Shown here: in pieces, positions 42,329 through 55,000 of the stretch
How the letters are laid out: each line of letters opens with the position of its first letter
Numbering within the stretch: the stretch's first letter is position 1
DNA from: Winslowiella iniecta
GTDB taxonomy: Bacteria > Pseudomonadota > Gammaproteobacteria > Enterobacterales > Enterobacteriaceae
Length of the DNA stretch: 64,000 nucleotides
Reading direction: 5' to 3'
Assembly (NCBI RefSeq): GCF_001267535.1
Contig: NZ_JRXE01000006.1
Location: 1 to 64,000 of the forward strand
Made by a program: the position numbers and the translations under genes
Notes under the pieces: generated by a model
Seen by the model: only the letters and a program-made list of their open reading frames with translations
Database searches by the model: none
Told to the model about the DNA's origin: nothing

Positions 42329-43459
42329 ATGCAAACGACTTCTCCTCTGGCGCTTTATCAGCAGGCGCTGAATAACGGCGACTATCAACCCGACGATGTT
42401 CAGCGTGAAGCGATAACCCGTTTAGACGCTATCCAGCAGGCATTGATCGCCACACCTGCGGCGGCGGCTGCACCGTCCAGAGGTCTGCTTGGCAAGCTAA
42501 ACCGGCTGATGGGCAAGGAGAAAATGGTGCCGCAGCAGCCGGTTCGCGGGCTGTATATGTGGGGCGGTGTGGGGCGCGGCAAAACCTGGTTAATGGATAT
42601 GTTTTTTCGGGCTATTCCTGGCGACCGTAAGCTGCGTCTGCACTTTCATCGCTTTATGCTGCGGGTGCATCAGCAGCTGACCGAACTTCAGGGGCAGCCC
42701 GATCCGCTGGAAATTATCGCCGATCGCTTTAAGGCGCAGACCGATATTCTCTGCTTTGATGAGTTTTTCGTTTCCGATATCACCGATGCGATGTTGCTGG
42801 GAACCTTGATGGAAGCGCTGTTTGCTCGTGGTATCGCGCTGGTGGCGACCTCGAATATTCCGCCGGACGATCTTTATCGTAATGGCCTGCAACGCGCGCG
42901 TTTCCTGCCAGCGATTGAGCTGATTAAACGTCACTGCAATATTATGAACGTCGATGCCGGGATCGATTACCGTCTGCGCACCCTGACGTCGGCCCATTTG
43001 TGGATGCAGCCGCTGAATGACGAAACCACGCGCGAGATGGAGAGAATGTTTGTCGCGCTGGCCGGCGTGGCACGCGATGACGAGAAGCCGGTGCTGGAAA
43101 TTAATCACCGGCCATTGCCGACGCTGGGAATGGCGGAAGGGGTGGTGGCGATGGATTTCCACACGCTGTGCGGTGAAGCGCGCAGTCAGCACGATTACAT
43201 TGAATTATCGCGCCGTTTTCATAGCGTGCTGCTGTATAACGTGCCGGTGATGGTCAATCGCACTGAAGATCAGGCGCGCCGTTTTCTGGCGCTGGTGGAT
43301 GAGTTTTACGAGCGTCACGTTAAGCTGGTGGTCGCTGCAGAAGCCTCACTGTTTGAAATTTATCAGGGCGAGCGGCTGAAATTTGAGTACCAGCGCTGTT
43401 TATCGCGTTTGCAGGAGATGCAGAGTGAAGAATATCTGCGTCTCGATCATTTGCCGTAA
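42329..43459 (+). CDS. zapE: Cell division ATPase ZapE
   Basis: A 376-residue AFG1-type AAA+ ATPase that acts at the Z ring during late division. Walker A GGVGRGKT is at residues 79-86 and Walker B is CFDEFFVSD near 143. The length is within one residue of E. coli YhcM. It lies just before the rplM-rpsI promoter. Confidence 0.95.
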   Translation: MQTTSPLALYQQALNNGDYQPDDVQREAITRLDAIQQALIATPAAAAAPSRGLLGKLNRLMGKEKMVPQQPVRGLYMWGGVGRGKTWLMDMFFRAIPGDRKLRLHFHRFMLRVHQQLTELQGQPDPLEIIADRFKAQTDILCFDEFFVSDITDAMLLGTLMEALFARGIALVATSNIPPDDLYRNGLQRARFLPAIELIKRHCNIMNVDAGIDYRLRTLTSAHLWMQPLNDETTREMERMFVALAGVARDDEKPVLEINHRPLPTLGMAEGVVAMDFHTLCGEARSQHDYIELSRRFHSVLLYNVPVMVNRTEDQARRFLALVDEFYERHVKLVVAAEASLFEIYQGERLKFEYQRCLSRLQEMQSEEYLRLDHLP

Positions 43460-43528
43460 CCGCTAAAAAACCCTGGGCGGAAGTGGATTTAATCGTAAAA
43501 AGGGGTCGCGCTTTGTGTGCGACTTCTC

Positions 43529-43534
43529 TATAAT
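43529..43534 (+). promoter_or_regulatory. -10 element for rplM-rpsI
   Basis: A perfect TATAAT is followed by a GC-rich stretch CTTGCGACCCC, as in growth-rate-controlled ribosomal promoters. A convincing -35 is not visible at 17 bases. The 160-base leader to rplM could carry autogenous L13 control, which is known in E. coli. Confidence 0.5.
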
Positions 43535-43682
43535 CTTGCGACCCCACGTTACGGCATTGGTTTTTTTTCCCAAAAACTTTTGCGTTCCAGTAACTCTATC
43601 CGAAGGGGTGGGCTTGCTGGTCAAGATGGTCGTGTGAGCCTCAACCGTTTATTCAAGCGTTTGGGATTTCACCAACGTGTAA

Positions 43683-44132
<450 letters not shown>

Positions 44133-44144
44133 TCGGGATTATAG

Positions 44145-44540
<396 letters not shown>

Positions 44541-44570
44541 TTCGCCCTGTTTACAGAGCAAATTATCGAA

Positions 44571-44597
44571 AAACCCGGTGCTTGCACCGGGTTTTTT
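44571..44597 (+). terminator. rpsI terminator
   Basis: AACCCGGTGC and GCACCGGGTT form a perfect ten-base stem with a two-base apex (in practice a four-base loop), followed by TTTTTATT. Confidence 0.9.
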
Positions 44598-44860
44598 ATT
44601 GCCTGTAGCAAGTGTAATCTGTCGTTTTACCCTGCTGACTAGCATTTTCCCGCCAAATCTTCAACACTGCCCCCACAAGTCGCTTAAAATCTGGTAAACT
44701 GTCTGTCACTTTGCGCCCGTATGCCGGGTAGTTACGCATGATTATCCTGTCTGGATGCTGGATCTGCGCAACTTTTGGCTGCGAGGGGTTATATCAAGCA
44801 GGTTAGTCGCCGCGTGGTTGGCTATTCGCAGTAATTTTCTCGATAAACTTGGAGGTTTTC
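44598..44860. other. sspA promoter region
   Basis: A 263-base gap between the rpsI terminator and sspA. Several A/T-rich hexamers (TAAAAT and TAAACT near 44687-44700) are possible -10 boxes, but I cannot select one. No gene is visible. A GGAGG lies six bases before the sspA ATG. Confidence 0.4.
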
Positions 44861-45502
44861 ATGGCTGTCGCTGCCAACAAACGTTCGGTAATGACGCTGT
44901 TTTCTGGTCCGACTGACATTTTTAGCCATCAGGTACGTATCGTGCTGGCTGAGAAAGGTGTCAGTGTAGAGATCGAGCAGGTTGAAACGGATAATCTGCC
45001 GCAGGATCTGATTGACCTCAACCCGTATCGCACCGTGCCAACGCTGGTGGATCGCGAGCTGACGCTGTATGAATCCCGCATCATCATGGAATACCTTGAT
45101 GAGCGTTTCCCGCATCCGCCATTAATGCCTGTGTACCCGGTTGCACGCGGTGAGAGCCGTCTGATGATGCACCGCGTCGAGCAGGACTGGTACAGCCTGA
45201 TGCGTAAAGTTGAAAACGGCAACGCGCAGGAAGCTGACGCGGCACGTAAACAACTGCGTGAAGAGCTGCTGGCGATTGCACCGCTGTTCTCCCGTACGCC
45301 ATTCTTTATGAGCGAAGAATTTAGCCTGGTTGACTGCTATCTGGCACCGCTGCTGTGGCGTTTACCGCAGATGGGTATCGAACTGATCGGCAGTGGCTCG
45401 AAAGAGCTGAAAGGCTATATGACGCGTGTGTTCGAGCGTGATTCCTTCCTGGCTTCCCTGACGGAAGCGGAACGCGAAATGCGCCTGCAAACGCGGGGCT
45501 AA
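44861..45502 (+). CDS. sspA: Stringent starvation protein A
   Basis: A 213-residue glutathione-S-transferase-fold protein that binds RNA polymerase and helps stationary-phase and acid-resistance gene expression. The thioredoxin-like N domain has MTLFSGPTDIFSHQVRIVLAEKGV and NPYRTVPTLVDRELTLYESRIIMEYLDERF, and the helical C domain follows. The catalytic GST residue is absent, as in the family. I chose the ATG at 44861. First gene of sspAB. Confidence 0.98.
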   Translation: MAVAANKRSVMTLFSGPTDIFSHQVRIVLAEKGVSVEIEQVETDNLPQDLIDLNPYRTVPTLVDRELTLYESRIIMEYLDERFPHPPLMPVYPVARGESRLMMHRVEQDWYSLMRKVENGNAQEADAARKQLREELLAIAPLFSRTPFFMSEEFSLVDCYLAPLLWRLPQMGIELIGSGSKELKGYMTRVFERDSFLASLTEAEREMRLQTRG

Positions 45503-45506
45503 TCGG

Positions 45507-45998
45507 ATGGAAATGTCTCAACTAACCGCACGTCGCCCTTATCTGCTGCGAGCGTTTTACGAGTGGCTGCTGGATAACCAGCTGACGCCGCATTTAGTCG
45601 TAGACATCAATCTGCCTGGCGTTATGGTGCCGCTGGAGTATGCCCGTGATGGACAGATCGTTCTGAACATTGCGCCGCGTGCCGTCGGTAACCTTGAGTT
45701 AGGCAATGATGACGTCCGCTTCAACGCCCGCTTTGGTGGCGTTCCTCGTCAGGTTACCGTACCGCTTAATGCGGTACTGGCAATCTACGCCCGTGAGAAC
45801 GGTGCAGGCACTATGTTTGAGCCTGAGCCGGCCTATGAAGAGGGTGGCGAGCATAATTTCACGGCTGAGCAGAATGAATCAGAAACCGTGATGTCGGTCA
45901 TTGATGGCGATCGTCCTGATAACAGTAGCGATGATGATGATAACCCTGATGACACGCCGCCACGCGGTGGTCGTCCGGCGCTTCGCGTCGTCAAATAA
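45507..45998 (+). CDS. sspB: ClpXP adaptor SspB
   Basis: A 163-residue adaptor that delivers ssrA-tagged proteins to ClpXP. The ssrA-binding domain (about 1-115) has RRPYLLRAFYEWLLDNQLTPHLVVDI; an acidic linker with a run of Asp/Asn follows, and the ending RGGRPALRVVK is the ClpX-binding tail. It follows sspA by four bases. Confidence 0.98.
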   Translation: MEMSQLTARRPYLLRAFYEWLLDNQLTPHLVVDINLPGVMVPLEYARDGQIVLNIAPRAVGNLELGNDDVRFNARFGGVPRQVTVPLNAVLAIYARENGAGTMFEPEPAYEEGGEHNFTAEQNESETVMSVIDGDRPDNSSDDDDNPDDTPPRGGRPALRVVK

Positions 45999-46000
45999 AA

Positions 46001-46025
46001 AACGGGCCTGATGGCCCGTTTTTTT
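46001..46025. terminator. Bidirectional terminator between sspB and the giant gene
   Basis: AACGGGCC and GGCCCGTT pair around TGAT, with A-rich left flank and T7 on the right. It ends sspAB and, on the other strand, the giant gene 46041-55325, whose stop is 15 bases away. Confidence 0.9.
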
Positions 46026-46040
46026 ATGCCCGCAGCGGCG

Positions 46041-49000
46041 TCACACACCCACCAGATACAGCGGCTGTTGTGAGTTATCGTCATTCTGGTTTTCAAATGT
46101 ATGCAGAAAAAGGAACCAGGCCTTCGAAAGATCCTCTGTTGCGCGATCGGGATGCTTTTCTGCAAAATGTTCGCACATCAGGCCAAACAGCATTTCCGCA
46201 TCGGTCATGATCAGGCGGCTGACCAGAAGATTACTGTTGAAAATCGGGATGAAAAGATTCGCATAGCGGTGGTTATCAACCGATTGAGGCTGATTTTCCT
46301 GTAGAAATTCTGTGGTAGCTGGAGAGGAGTAAAAGTCACGTTCTTCCTGGCTCCAGTCACCCTGCTCCTGTGCCATCACGAGATGAATGCGGCTTTGCAA
46401 ACGCAGTAAAAAGGCCGGGCCGGAAAAGGTTTCCAGCGCCCAGGGAGTAGAGAGCCGGAGTTTACTCCAGGCGGCAAACTCCTGCGCGTTACGCGGATCG
46501 GCATTAATTCCCGCCAGGCGGATATCTGCATTGTCATCCTTCTCCGGCGCTGGCTGGGTCAGGAGCAAATCTTCATTTTGCTCGATGCTGAGCCGCAACG
46601 GCGGCGCGACGTTCCCGGTTTGATTGGTGGTAGGATCGCCGGTGCCAGCAGCAAGGATCAGGCGAATCGGCCAGTGTTGCCGGTGTGAGATAAAGCCCAG
46701 ATCCTGAGACGAGGCTTTGGGTCGCAGCAGAACAATCTGTTCTGCACGCCGTGGTGTTTGCCAGTAGCGAAATGCCTGCTGACAGGTCTGTAGCCACAGG
46801 CCCGCACGCTGCTGCATCTTCTCTGCACGCCACAACAGGTCGGGCAATGTCAGCAACCGGTCTAAGAGCCGGGTTTCTTGCGGTATTTCTGTTGCCAGCG
46901 TGTGCAGTTGATCGAGCGCCCGTTGCCAGTCGTAGCTTGTCTGCACTAATCCGCTATCATCGCGGATGCATTGCCACGGCTGTTGAAAGAGATCAGCGGT
47001 GACATGCAGCTGTTGCTGGTAATAACTGAAAAAATAATTCTGTGCAAAGTGCTGTAATTGCAAGGGTAATAGCGCGCTGGCAGACAGGGTTCCTGAGTAA
47101 GGCTGTGTCTGAATAAATTTAACCACCGTGATGGCTTGTGTTATCAGGCTGCGGCTCTGATTAATCCACTCTTTAAGGCTATCGGAGCTATAACGCAGCT
47201 CATGCACCAGCTCAACCTGGTTCAGTAAGGCATGCAGCAGTCTCTTTTTATGCTCCAGTCTTAACAATGAGTTATCGCATTCTGACTGAGTAAAGAGAGG
47301 GTAATCACGCCACTCGAAGGGGCTCCACATCAGTTCACCGAGGGTAATGGGGGTGTCATGCAGACGCGCAAGTTTTTTTATAACCTGATATAAAATTTGA
47401 CCACGCGAGCGGAAAATCAGCATGGCATCTTCCAGTTCGCTTAATGCCTGTTCGTGATCGCTAAAAGTGTTGGCAGCGCGATAAGGGACCACATTGAGTA
47501 CGTTGTAAACCGTCGCGATCGCGGCCTGTCGGCTCCGCTGGTTAGCGGATAATACGGATGCAAGGCGTTGTTGTTCATCCGGCGCCAGCAAGGCCCGGTA
47601 ATCCGATGTGTTCTGCTGCGCAACGATACTGACAATCGCGGCATCAAGCTGCTGCGGATCAGCCTGTGGCCACTGTTTTGGCAGTACCGGTGAGGGATGA
47701 AGTTGGCCATCGTCACCCAGTATTCGGTAACTCATTCGCTGGTTTTTTTCGTTAAAGATAAACACCATCCTGCCATCGCTGCGTTGCAATATGCGCGATG
47801 TTGGCACCATGGTGGTGGTATAGAGATCACCACTCTCCCAGTGCAGATAGCGGTTGGGAGCAAACACTCGCTTTTCAATCAATTTATCAGCATCTTGCGC
47901 TGATAATAGCTGCCAGCCTGGATGTTCAGTCAGTATCCATTGACCCTGGCGGGCGCTATCCAGCTGACTGGTTTCCAGCGAGAAATAGTTATCCTGTAGG
48001 GCTTCACTGTTATGCGGTGAAAAATGTAGCCGGTAGCCACCCCCGGCAAGTTCAGTTACCGTCACTGGTGTCGCCAGCTCCGCCCCGGCAGGGTAAAAAT
48101 AGTCTTTCTGCTGACCGCCCTGACCATGGGTAAACACCTCCGAGAGTCCGCGATAGCGTAAAATTGATCCGGTGGGCGGTGTGATACCTTTTGTCATGGC
48201 ACACTGTAGTCGCCATGCCAGCGGGATTGAATCATCGAAGAACTTGCTTGCGGAAATAGCCGCGCGGCGTAGCGCCTGCACATCCTCTCTCAGCCAGTCA
48301 AAAAAGGCTAAATCTGGCCAGATGCTGGCACTGGCCGCGTCATCCGGCAGTGGATACAATCTGTCCCGATTTTCTGCGGTGCTGGCATAAAGTTCGCGCT
48401 TGTTTCCGGTCTGCCAGCCGAGATAACAGAAGTGACTCACCGGATCCCACCAGAAGCCGGCGAAGCCGTTTTCGGGGAGGCTGGTGAAGCCGACAGTGCC
48501 ACCTTCTGACCCTAATCTGGTTTCTCTTAAGGCGCGGGTTAGTGTTTGCCACTCGGTACTGGCTCCCATCAGTGTGGTAATAGCCTGACTGAAGTGGCTG
48601 ACAGGATTCATCTTAGTGGACCCGTTATTAATGTGCTGTTGCCAGGTTTCGCTATCTGCATGGGCGGCAACGGTAGTGATATGTTCGGACTGTTCCCTGA
48701 TGTAACTGTAATCATTGCTGCCGCTGCGGTCATAGAAAAACAGATGCTGACTAAGCCAGTCGGCCAGCGCATTTTTTGCCAGTGCAAACTCCTCTTCGTC
48801 GCGGGCCGCTATCAGCATGGCTAATTGTCTCTCTGTCTGCGACTGCATCCATTCAAATAATACTATCGCCGGATTCGTCACCGGCAGACCGCGTGACTGA
48901 GCGCTAACGCTCAAAGGCAGTCGGGTGGATTCAGTGAAATTATGTGAAGAATCAGAAAAGCCAAAACAGAGACGGGTCAGTTCTTGCTGTTCGGGTTGTG

Positions 49001-52000
49001 AAGACAACTGACGAAACAGCATTGGGACATACTGAGGATCGCTCAGCGGCAGCAATATGCCGGGCTGGCCAGGGCAGTGAAACGCCAGCCCGGCGACCTG
49101 AATATCACTGCTTTTGTCATTGCTGCGCAGATACCAACTGACCAGCAGATTGCCGTTAAATACGGCCTGGGTCAGACGTAAATTATTATTATCAGAGAGT
49201 TGATACAGGGCGTTAAGCAATAATTGTCGCTGTTTCTGCAAAGCGGTTGTCAGCAAGACCTGAAGCAGAGCCGCGTCAGCCAGACGGGCGGAGAAAGTGG
49301 CATGATTGATAAACCCTGCCAACCGCTGGCTACCTTCCAGGCAAGCAAGGATGTGTTGTTGCATCACCGCCGCTTCTTTTAGATTTGCGCCGATTGCCTG
49401 AAGTGCATCCGTGGCCTCGCTGCGATTTTCGCTATCGGGTCGACGGCCACTAAGCAAAGCGGTCTGCTGGATGGCGGTCTCATGCATAGAAAGCAGGCCA
49501 GCGTCATGCTGAGCAGCGAATGCCAGCATCAGTAAATTATCGACAGAAACGGTTTCTGGCTGTAGCTGGTGGGAAATAATCGCACCCAGACAAAGCCACT
49601 GGCAAGAAAGGCTGTGAAAAGCGGAGGTGGCCAGCAGCGGTTCAAGATTCTGCAAATATTTTGCGAAAGAGAGCAGATTGTTCAGCGTGGCGGAGAGGTA
49701 TCGCTGAAGCGCCTGCTGCGTTTCTGCATCGCGGCGACTGAGCTTTGCTCCATATTTCTCGGTAATCTCAGTAATCTGCCCGGCAACGAAATTTTTTTGC
49801 GACAGACTCGCTAAGCTGAATGTTGGATCGGCGAAACTATTTTGTAAATGATGCAGGACAAACTGATAGAGTTTCGGCGCTTCCGGGGTGACGTGACAAA
49901 ATATATCACTCAACAACTGCAGCAATACCGCATTATCCGTGCCGGTGAGTTGCGGTAAATAACGCTGTAATACACTGACCTGGTACTGGACGATATTGCC
50001 TTGCGCATCAATAACACTATTTATCAGCTTGATGGCATCACGCGGGACTGCACCCGACACCTGCGGATCGATATTCAGCAGATGGCTTTGCAGGCGTTGG
50101 TGAAAAGGGAGTGAGGCAAACCGCATAAAGCTGCTCAGCACCATATTGAGTTGTTGTTGATACAACATTTCATCATTGAAAATTACGCCGGGTTTTAATA
50201 CTGCCTGCATCTGTTTCGCCGGTAACGTTATACTCTCTTCCAGCAGCGGTATCTCCAGCGGAGCAACAGGCCAGTCGCGGTAAGTGCTGCGTGTCTCGCG
50301 CCGTTTGCGATTATGTGCCTCGGAGATAAACTCTTTATCCAGGAAGGTAAACCAGCTACCGCTATCCGTCTGATAGACATTGCAGAAATACAGTTTAGGG
50401 AAAAGAGAGCAACTGCTAATCAGCGATTTTTTGACATCATCGATAAATAATGGATTAACAACGTTATTACCGGTGAGCACCGCAATATTTCCTGCGGTCT
50501 TTTGTCGCTGTCGCCAGTAGTAGGCTAATTTCTCTGTCGCGAAGAGTAAAAAAGGAACAAGATTTTCATAGCGCATCTCCGGGAAAAGATAATCCTGTAG
50601 GGCCGCCAGCCATGCGGCCTGTGCCGGTTTATCAGACCACTGAGCTAAGGGGAAATTTGCCAGTGCTTTGGCACTGTATTCAACACGCGCAAATGAATGA
50701 TAAATATCTGCAATATCCTGCGCTAAATGTAGCCAGTTGGCCGCGAAATCGGCGGGGGACGGGGGGGGAGCATCAGGATTTAGCTGGCGATATTCTTCAT
50801 AGCGCAGAATAAATACTTCCATATTGGCACTGAACAGGATGGTATTTGCCAGATTCTTGTCGATAAGCTCTTTACAGTAATGGGCCAAATGATTGATAAC
50901 AGCGAGATGGAATTTTTTTTGCATTGAAGAATAATTGTAACCAAACAGAGTGAATCTTTCCAGATTATAAGTTAAAGCCTGAAGTATCTGATCGGTATAT
51001 TGTTGCTTCTCAGCAGGTTTTATCATCATTAGCTGCAGTTTCCCGATAATACTTTCATCCATGAGCAGATAATGAACCATAAATAGGTAGCTTAATTCTA
51101 CACCCTGAATTTTACTGTTTAGTACCATCCTGATATTAATGATTGATTGATTAATTAAAATATTCTGTTCTGTATTAAGACCTTGAGGAGGAGAGGTGTA
51201 AGGCTTTTCCATGTAATCAGAATAATACTGATACAGCGTCTCTTCATTAATCGTGTTTTTATCATTATAATAATCTTGCTGAGCCATAAACATACTGGTG
51301 TAGCATCTTATCGGAATAGTTAACGAGATAAAGAAGAACATGGACATCTGGTTATAATCTTTCGGGATGCTTATCCCCTTTTTCTCAGCGCTGGCGATAA
51401 TCGATTCCGGCATCGGATCAAGTAATGCGCTAAAGAACATCTGGTGAAAAAGTATCGGATTTGAATCGCACAGTTCAAAAATATTAAGAGCCAGACTGTC
51501 TTTTTGCATCAGGACTGAGAGGCAAGAGAAATTATACGGTTCGGGGAGTTGTGGGTCGTAATTATTCCGATCAACTAATTGAATAGCTTTGGGATTATTC
51601 CATGGCACTTGTAATCTGCTGTTTGTTTCACTGGTGTAACTTTTTTTGATCAGCATTTTTACCATATTCACACCCCATGGTTTATTCGCTGACAGAAGAT
51701 TATCACCACCACGAAAGGAAAGGTAAGGGAAAGCGGCAAAAACCGGACTGGAGACGATGCCATTCATCGTTGTGTAAGCGTTACTGCGAATGACGGCGAT
51801 TTCGTCGTCAAGCTTTTTCAGGTTGCTGATTTCCAGCTTTATTTCTGCGGCAAGCTGGTCGGCCTGCTTAACCGAGGAGGGCTGAGAACGTGCATAATCG
51901 ATTTTTTTATTTAAGTTGGCAATTGCTGCTTCTTTTACCCAGCGTTTTGCATACATCTGTCTCAGTGAGTTTAGCAGTGAACTGATGGTTTTCTTTAAAC

Positions 52001-55000
52001 CATAACTCATATAAAAATCTGCGGCACAGATTGCGAGCTGATAGAAAGGAACCAGTATTGAAGGCGGTGTGATATCTTCTCTGGAAATAATAATATCGCG
52101 AAAAAACGCATAGCAGTTATAAAAGGGTAACAACTCTACCAGCCGTTGCACATTTCCTTTAGCTGTTTCCTGTTCGGCAAGGGAGGGGTTATGTGCTTTT
52201 CCCTTGAGGTACACAAGAAATTTTCTTCGGTTCTCTGTTACCTCTTGTTTTAAAGCTTCTAAAGGGGAAATGTCTTTATCACCCAGGGGTCTTTCCTGAT
52301 ATGAAATACTCATATCGTCAGGGCTCGATAAGGTTTGGCAGAGTTTGGTTTTATAATAGTGGTAATGTTCGATGATAAAATTATCACCCTTATTCCAGTG
52401 ACTCAGCGTGGTAGTGTTCGGCTCTTTAAGCTCATCGCAGACATTATTGAAAGGTTGATCATCCATAAAAATAAAGTTTTCATTCAGCGTGCTGTCGTCT
52501 AAATTATAAACTTGTTCTTTTTCAGTAATAGGTAATCTCCGCACCGGAAATTGTCTGGTATGTAACCGGCTGGATTCAATGTTGATAATGTAGTAACGTT
52601 TTTCTTTTGTTTCACTATTATAACCGACAAAAATCTTACCGGTTTCATGATGAGGGCGATGATTATAGGAAATACGTTTACTAAATTCAGGAAAAAAATG
52701 GAAAGCTCTCGGCTGGAAAAGATAGCGTAAAACTTTGAATCTTTTTACTTTGACATCAATTGCATAAATTTGCGTTTCAATATTATTAAGAAAAGAATAA
52801 TCATCATCAGGTAATATTTTAAAAGCCTGATCGACAATTTTCCGGTAAAGGTCACAGTGATGAAAAATCATTTCCTCATAAGCCAGGCTGAAGTTACTAT
52901 ATAACTCAGAGTAGGTTGGGTGTTTTTTTAATGTGAACTGTTTTTTATTATTCCGATCGTAGATGCGTAGTGATTCGGGTATTTTGTCAGGAAGATAATG
53001 AAATAATTCATTAAATCCATCTTCCATATTGCGGATTATTTCTCCGTAGTTTTTACACTCGGTGATGGCACGCACCGCTTTCTCAATGCGTCCCTGGGTC
53101 TGTATTCTGAATTTAATCGTGTTGAAATCCTGTGGTGTGTGAAGGTCTACGCCAGGAAAGCTTATCTGCGCACTGTCATCAAATGAGACAATTGGGATGG
53201 CTTCAAGTATTATATCTTGCTTATGATAGAGATACATCTCCTTGTTAATCTCCTTGTATGCCTCTTCAAGATACTCTCTGTTGCTGGTCAGGTTATAACC
53301 AGGGTAGCTGAGTAAACGTGAGAGTACATACCCATCGATACTGCCTTCATGAATAGCAATCGAAAATTCATCATGCATAACATAGTGGTTTTCAGAAAAT
53401 CGCTTACCAATATAATTCCAGATATAATAGTTGTTTTTGGAAATAAGAATTTCGTTATCTTTACCATTTTGCTCGAGGAATAATAAATCTGGCGCCACAT
53501 ATGAAATCAGGAAGTTAGAAATTTTACTCATGTCTGATGCAACATAGATCTCCAGAAAAGAATATTTTTTAGCACAGTGAGAACGGAGCTGTTGTAGTAT
53601 CACCATTACTGTTTTTTCTTTGCGGTGTTTACTTTTTGAATGCCATAATTTATTTAATTTATTACCCAGTGTAAGGATAATATTACTGATATCTGGCGGC
53701 TGGCTACGGCCAGTTGGCGTTAGCAGTAATGATAATATATATAATATCTGGCCATTCATCTCATTACGGTCTCTGCTAGTGAATGTTGAGACACCCCATT
53801 TCATCAGTAATTTATCTGCAAATTTAAAATTAATATCGCCATGACTATCAAACAGTCGGTCAAATAACTCTACCGCCAGTGATACTCCTATTTTAGTTGA
53901 ATTCATGAGTTGCTTGATATTACTCTTCGCTTCTGTGCAAATATTGATCTCTTTTGTCACGGCGTTACTGTCAGGTTTAGCGGATTTCTCCGATCGTCCT
54001 GCGCTTTGGCGAAAATATCCCACTCCCGCCAGCAGCGTCACACCGGTCGCCGCCAGCAGTAAATTTGTCCGGCTTTGCCACCAGAGATTCGGGGCAGCTG
54101 TGGTTGCCATCATCGCTGCGGGGATCAGCAGCGGAACTGAGACGCCTGCTGATGAGGATGTTGCCTGGCAGGAGGCAGAGGCTGGCATATCTGCGAGCAT
54201 ATTCGGCCCAATACTTCGGGTTCCGTCCGGGCATACTGATAACTGTGCGGATAAGATCTGCTGCTCGGTTTGCTGATAAGCGCGATGATAATTTTCTTCA
54301 AAAGCACGGTGTGCGGATGATGGGGCAGCATCGGTTATCAGCCGATCCTTTTGCAGCAGGATATCTCTGGGTATACAACGGATCACTGCCCGGTTTAATG
54401 CTTTAGCGGCTTTGCTCTCGTCCCATGGTTTGTGATGGGTTTCCTCATACCAGGCTTTAGTTTGCTGCCCGACACGCTGTATTTCATAGTGTTGCTGGAA
54501 ATCACTGCTGCGCGCCGATAACTGACTAATATCCTTGATAATTCTCAGGCCATCAGTGAGCATATTTGGCGATGGCAGTTTGCCCTTTAACCAGCCGCTG
54601 ACAGACAGCACACTGTATAATCCGACGATCAGCGTAATGCCGGTCATCACCACTTCAGTGGCACCGCTCTCACGGCATAACTGCATCACCGGAAAAATAA
54701 GCTGCTGATGCAGTTCCACCATCCACCCGGGCTGGCCAATATTTTCTAATGCGCAGACTGTTGACCAGCTGGAGAGCAGCGTGAGAATACTTTGCAGCAG
54801 AGTGGCTGTCAGGGAAACGTGGTGGTGTTGCAGCCAGATCAATAACAGTCCCGGCAGGCTGGAAAGTATTGCCGCGCTGGTCGTTACGCCGGCGGCGAGA
54901 TATATAAGCTGATTGATCAGTTGCAGTCCCGCCATTAAAGCCGCCTGGCAGACAATATCGGTTCCCCGGCCACTGCATATCAGCACGGCGGCCAGCAGTT

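Noticed and set aside
42590-43192. Minus-strand frame of 200 codons opposite zapE
   Set aside because: Antisense shadow of a conserved gene; rich in His/Gln/Arg as expected for reverse reading.
53905-54276. Plus-strand frame of 123 codons inside giant gene 1, considered as an immunity gene
   Set aside because: It lies wholly inside the conserved hydrophobic region of the giant frame, and a similar frame in the paralog (63336-63753) differs in sequence; no ribosome site.
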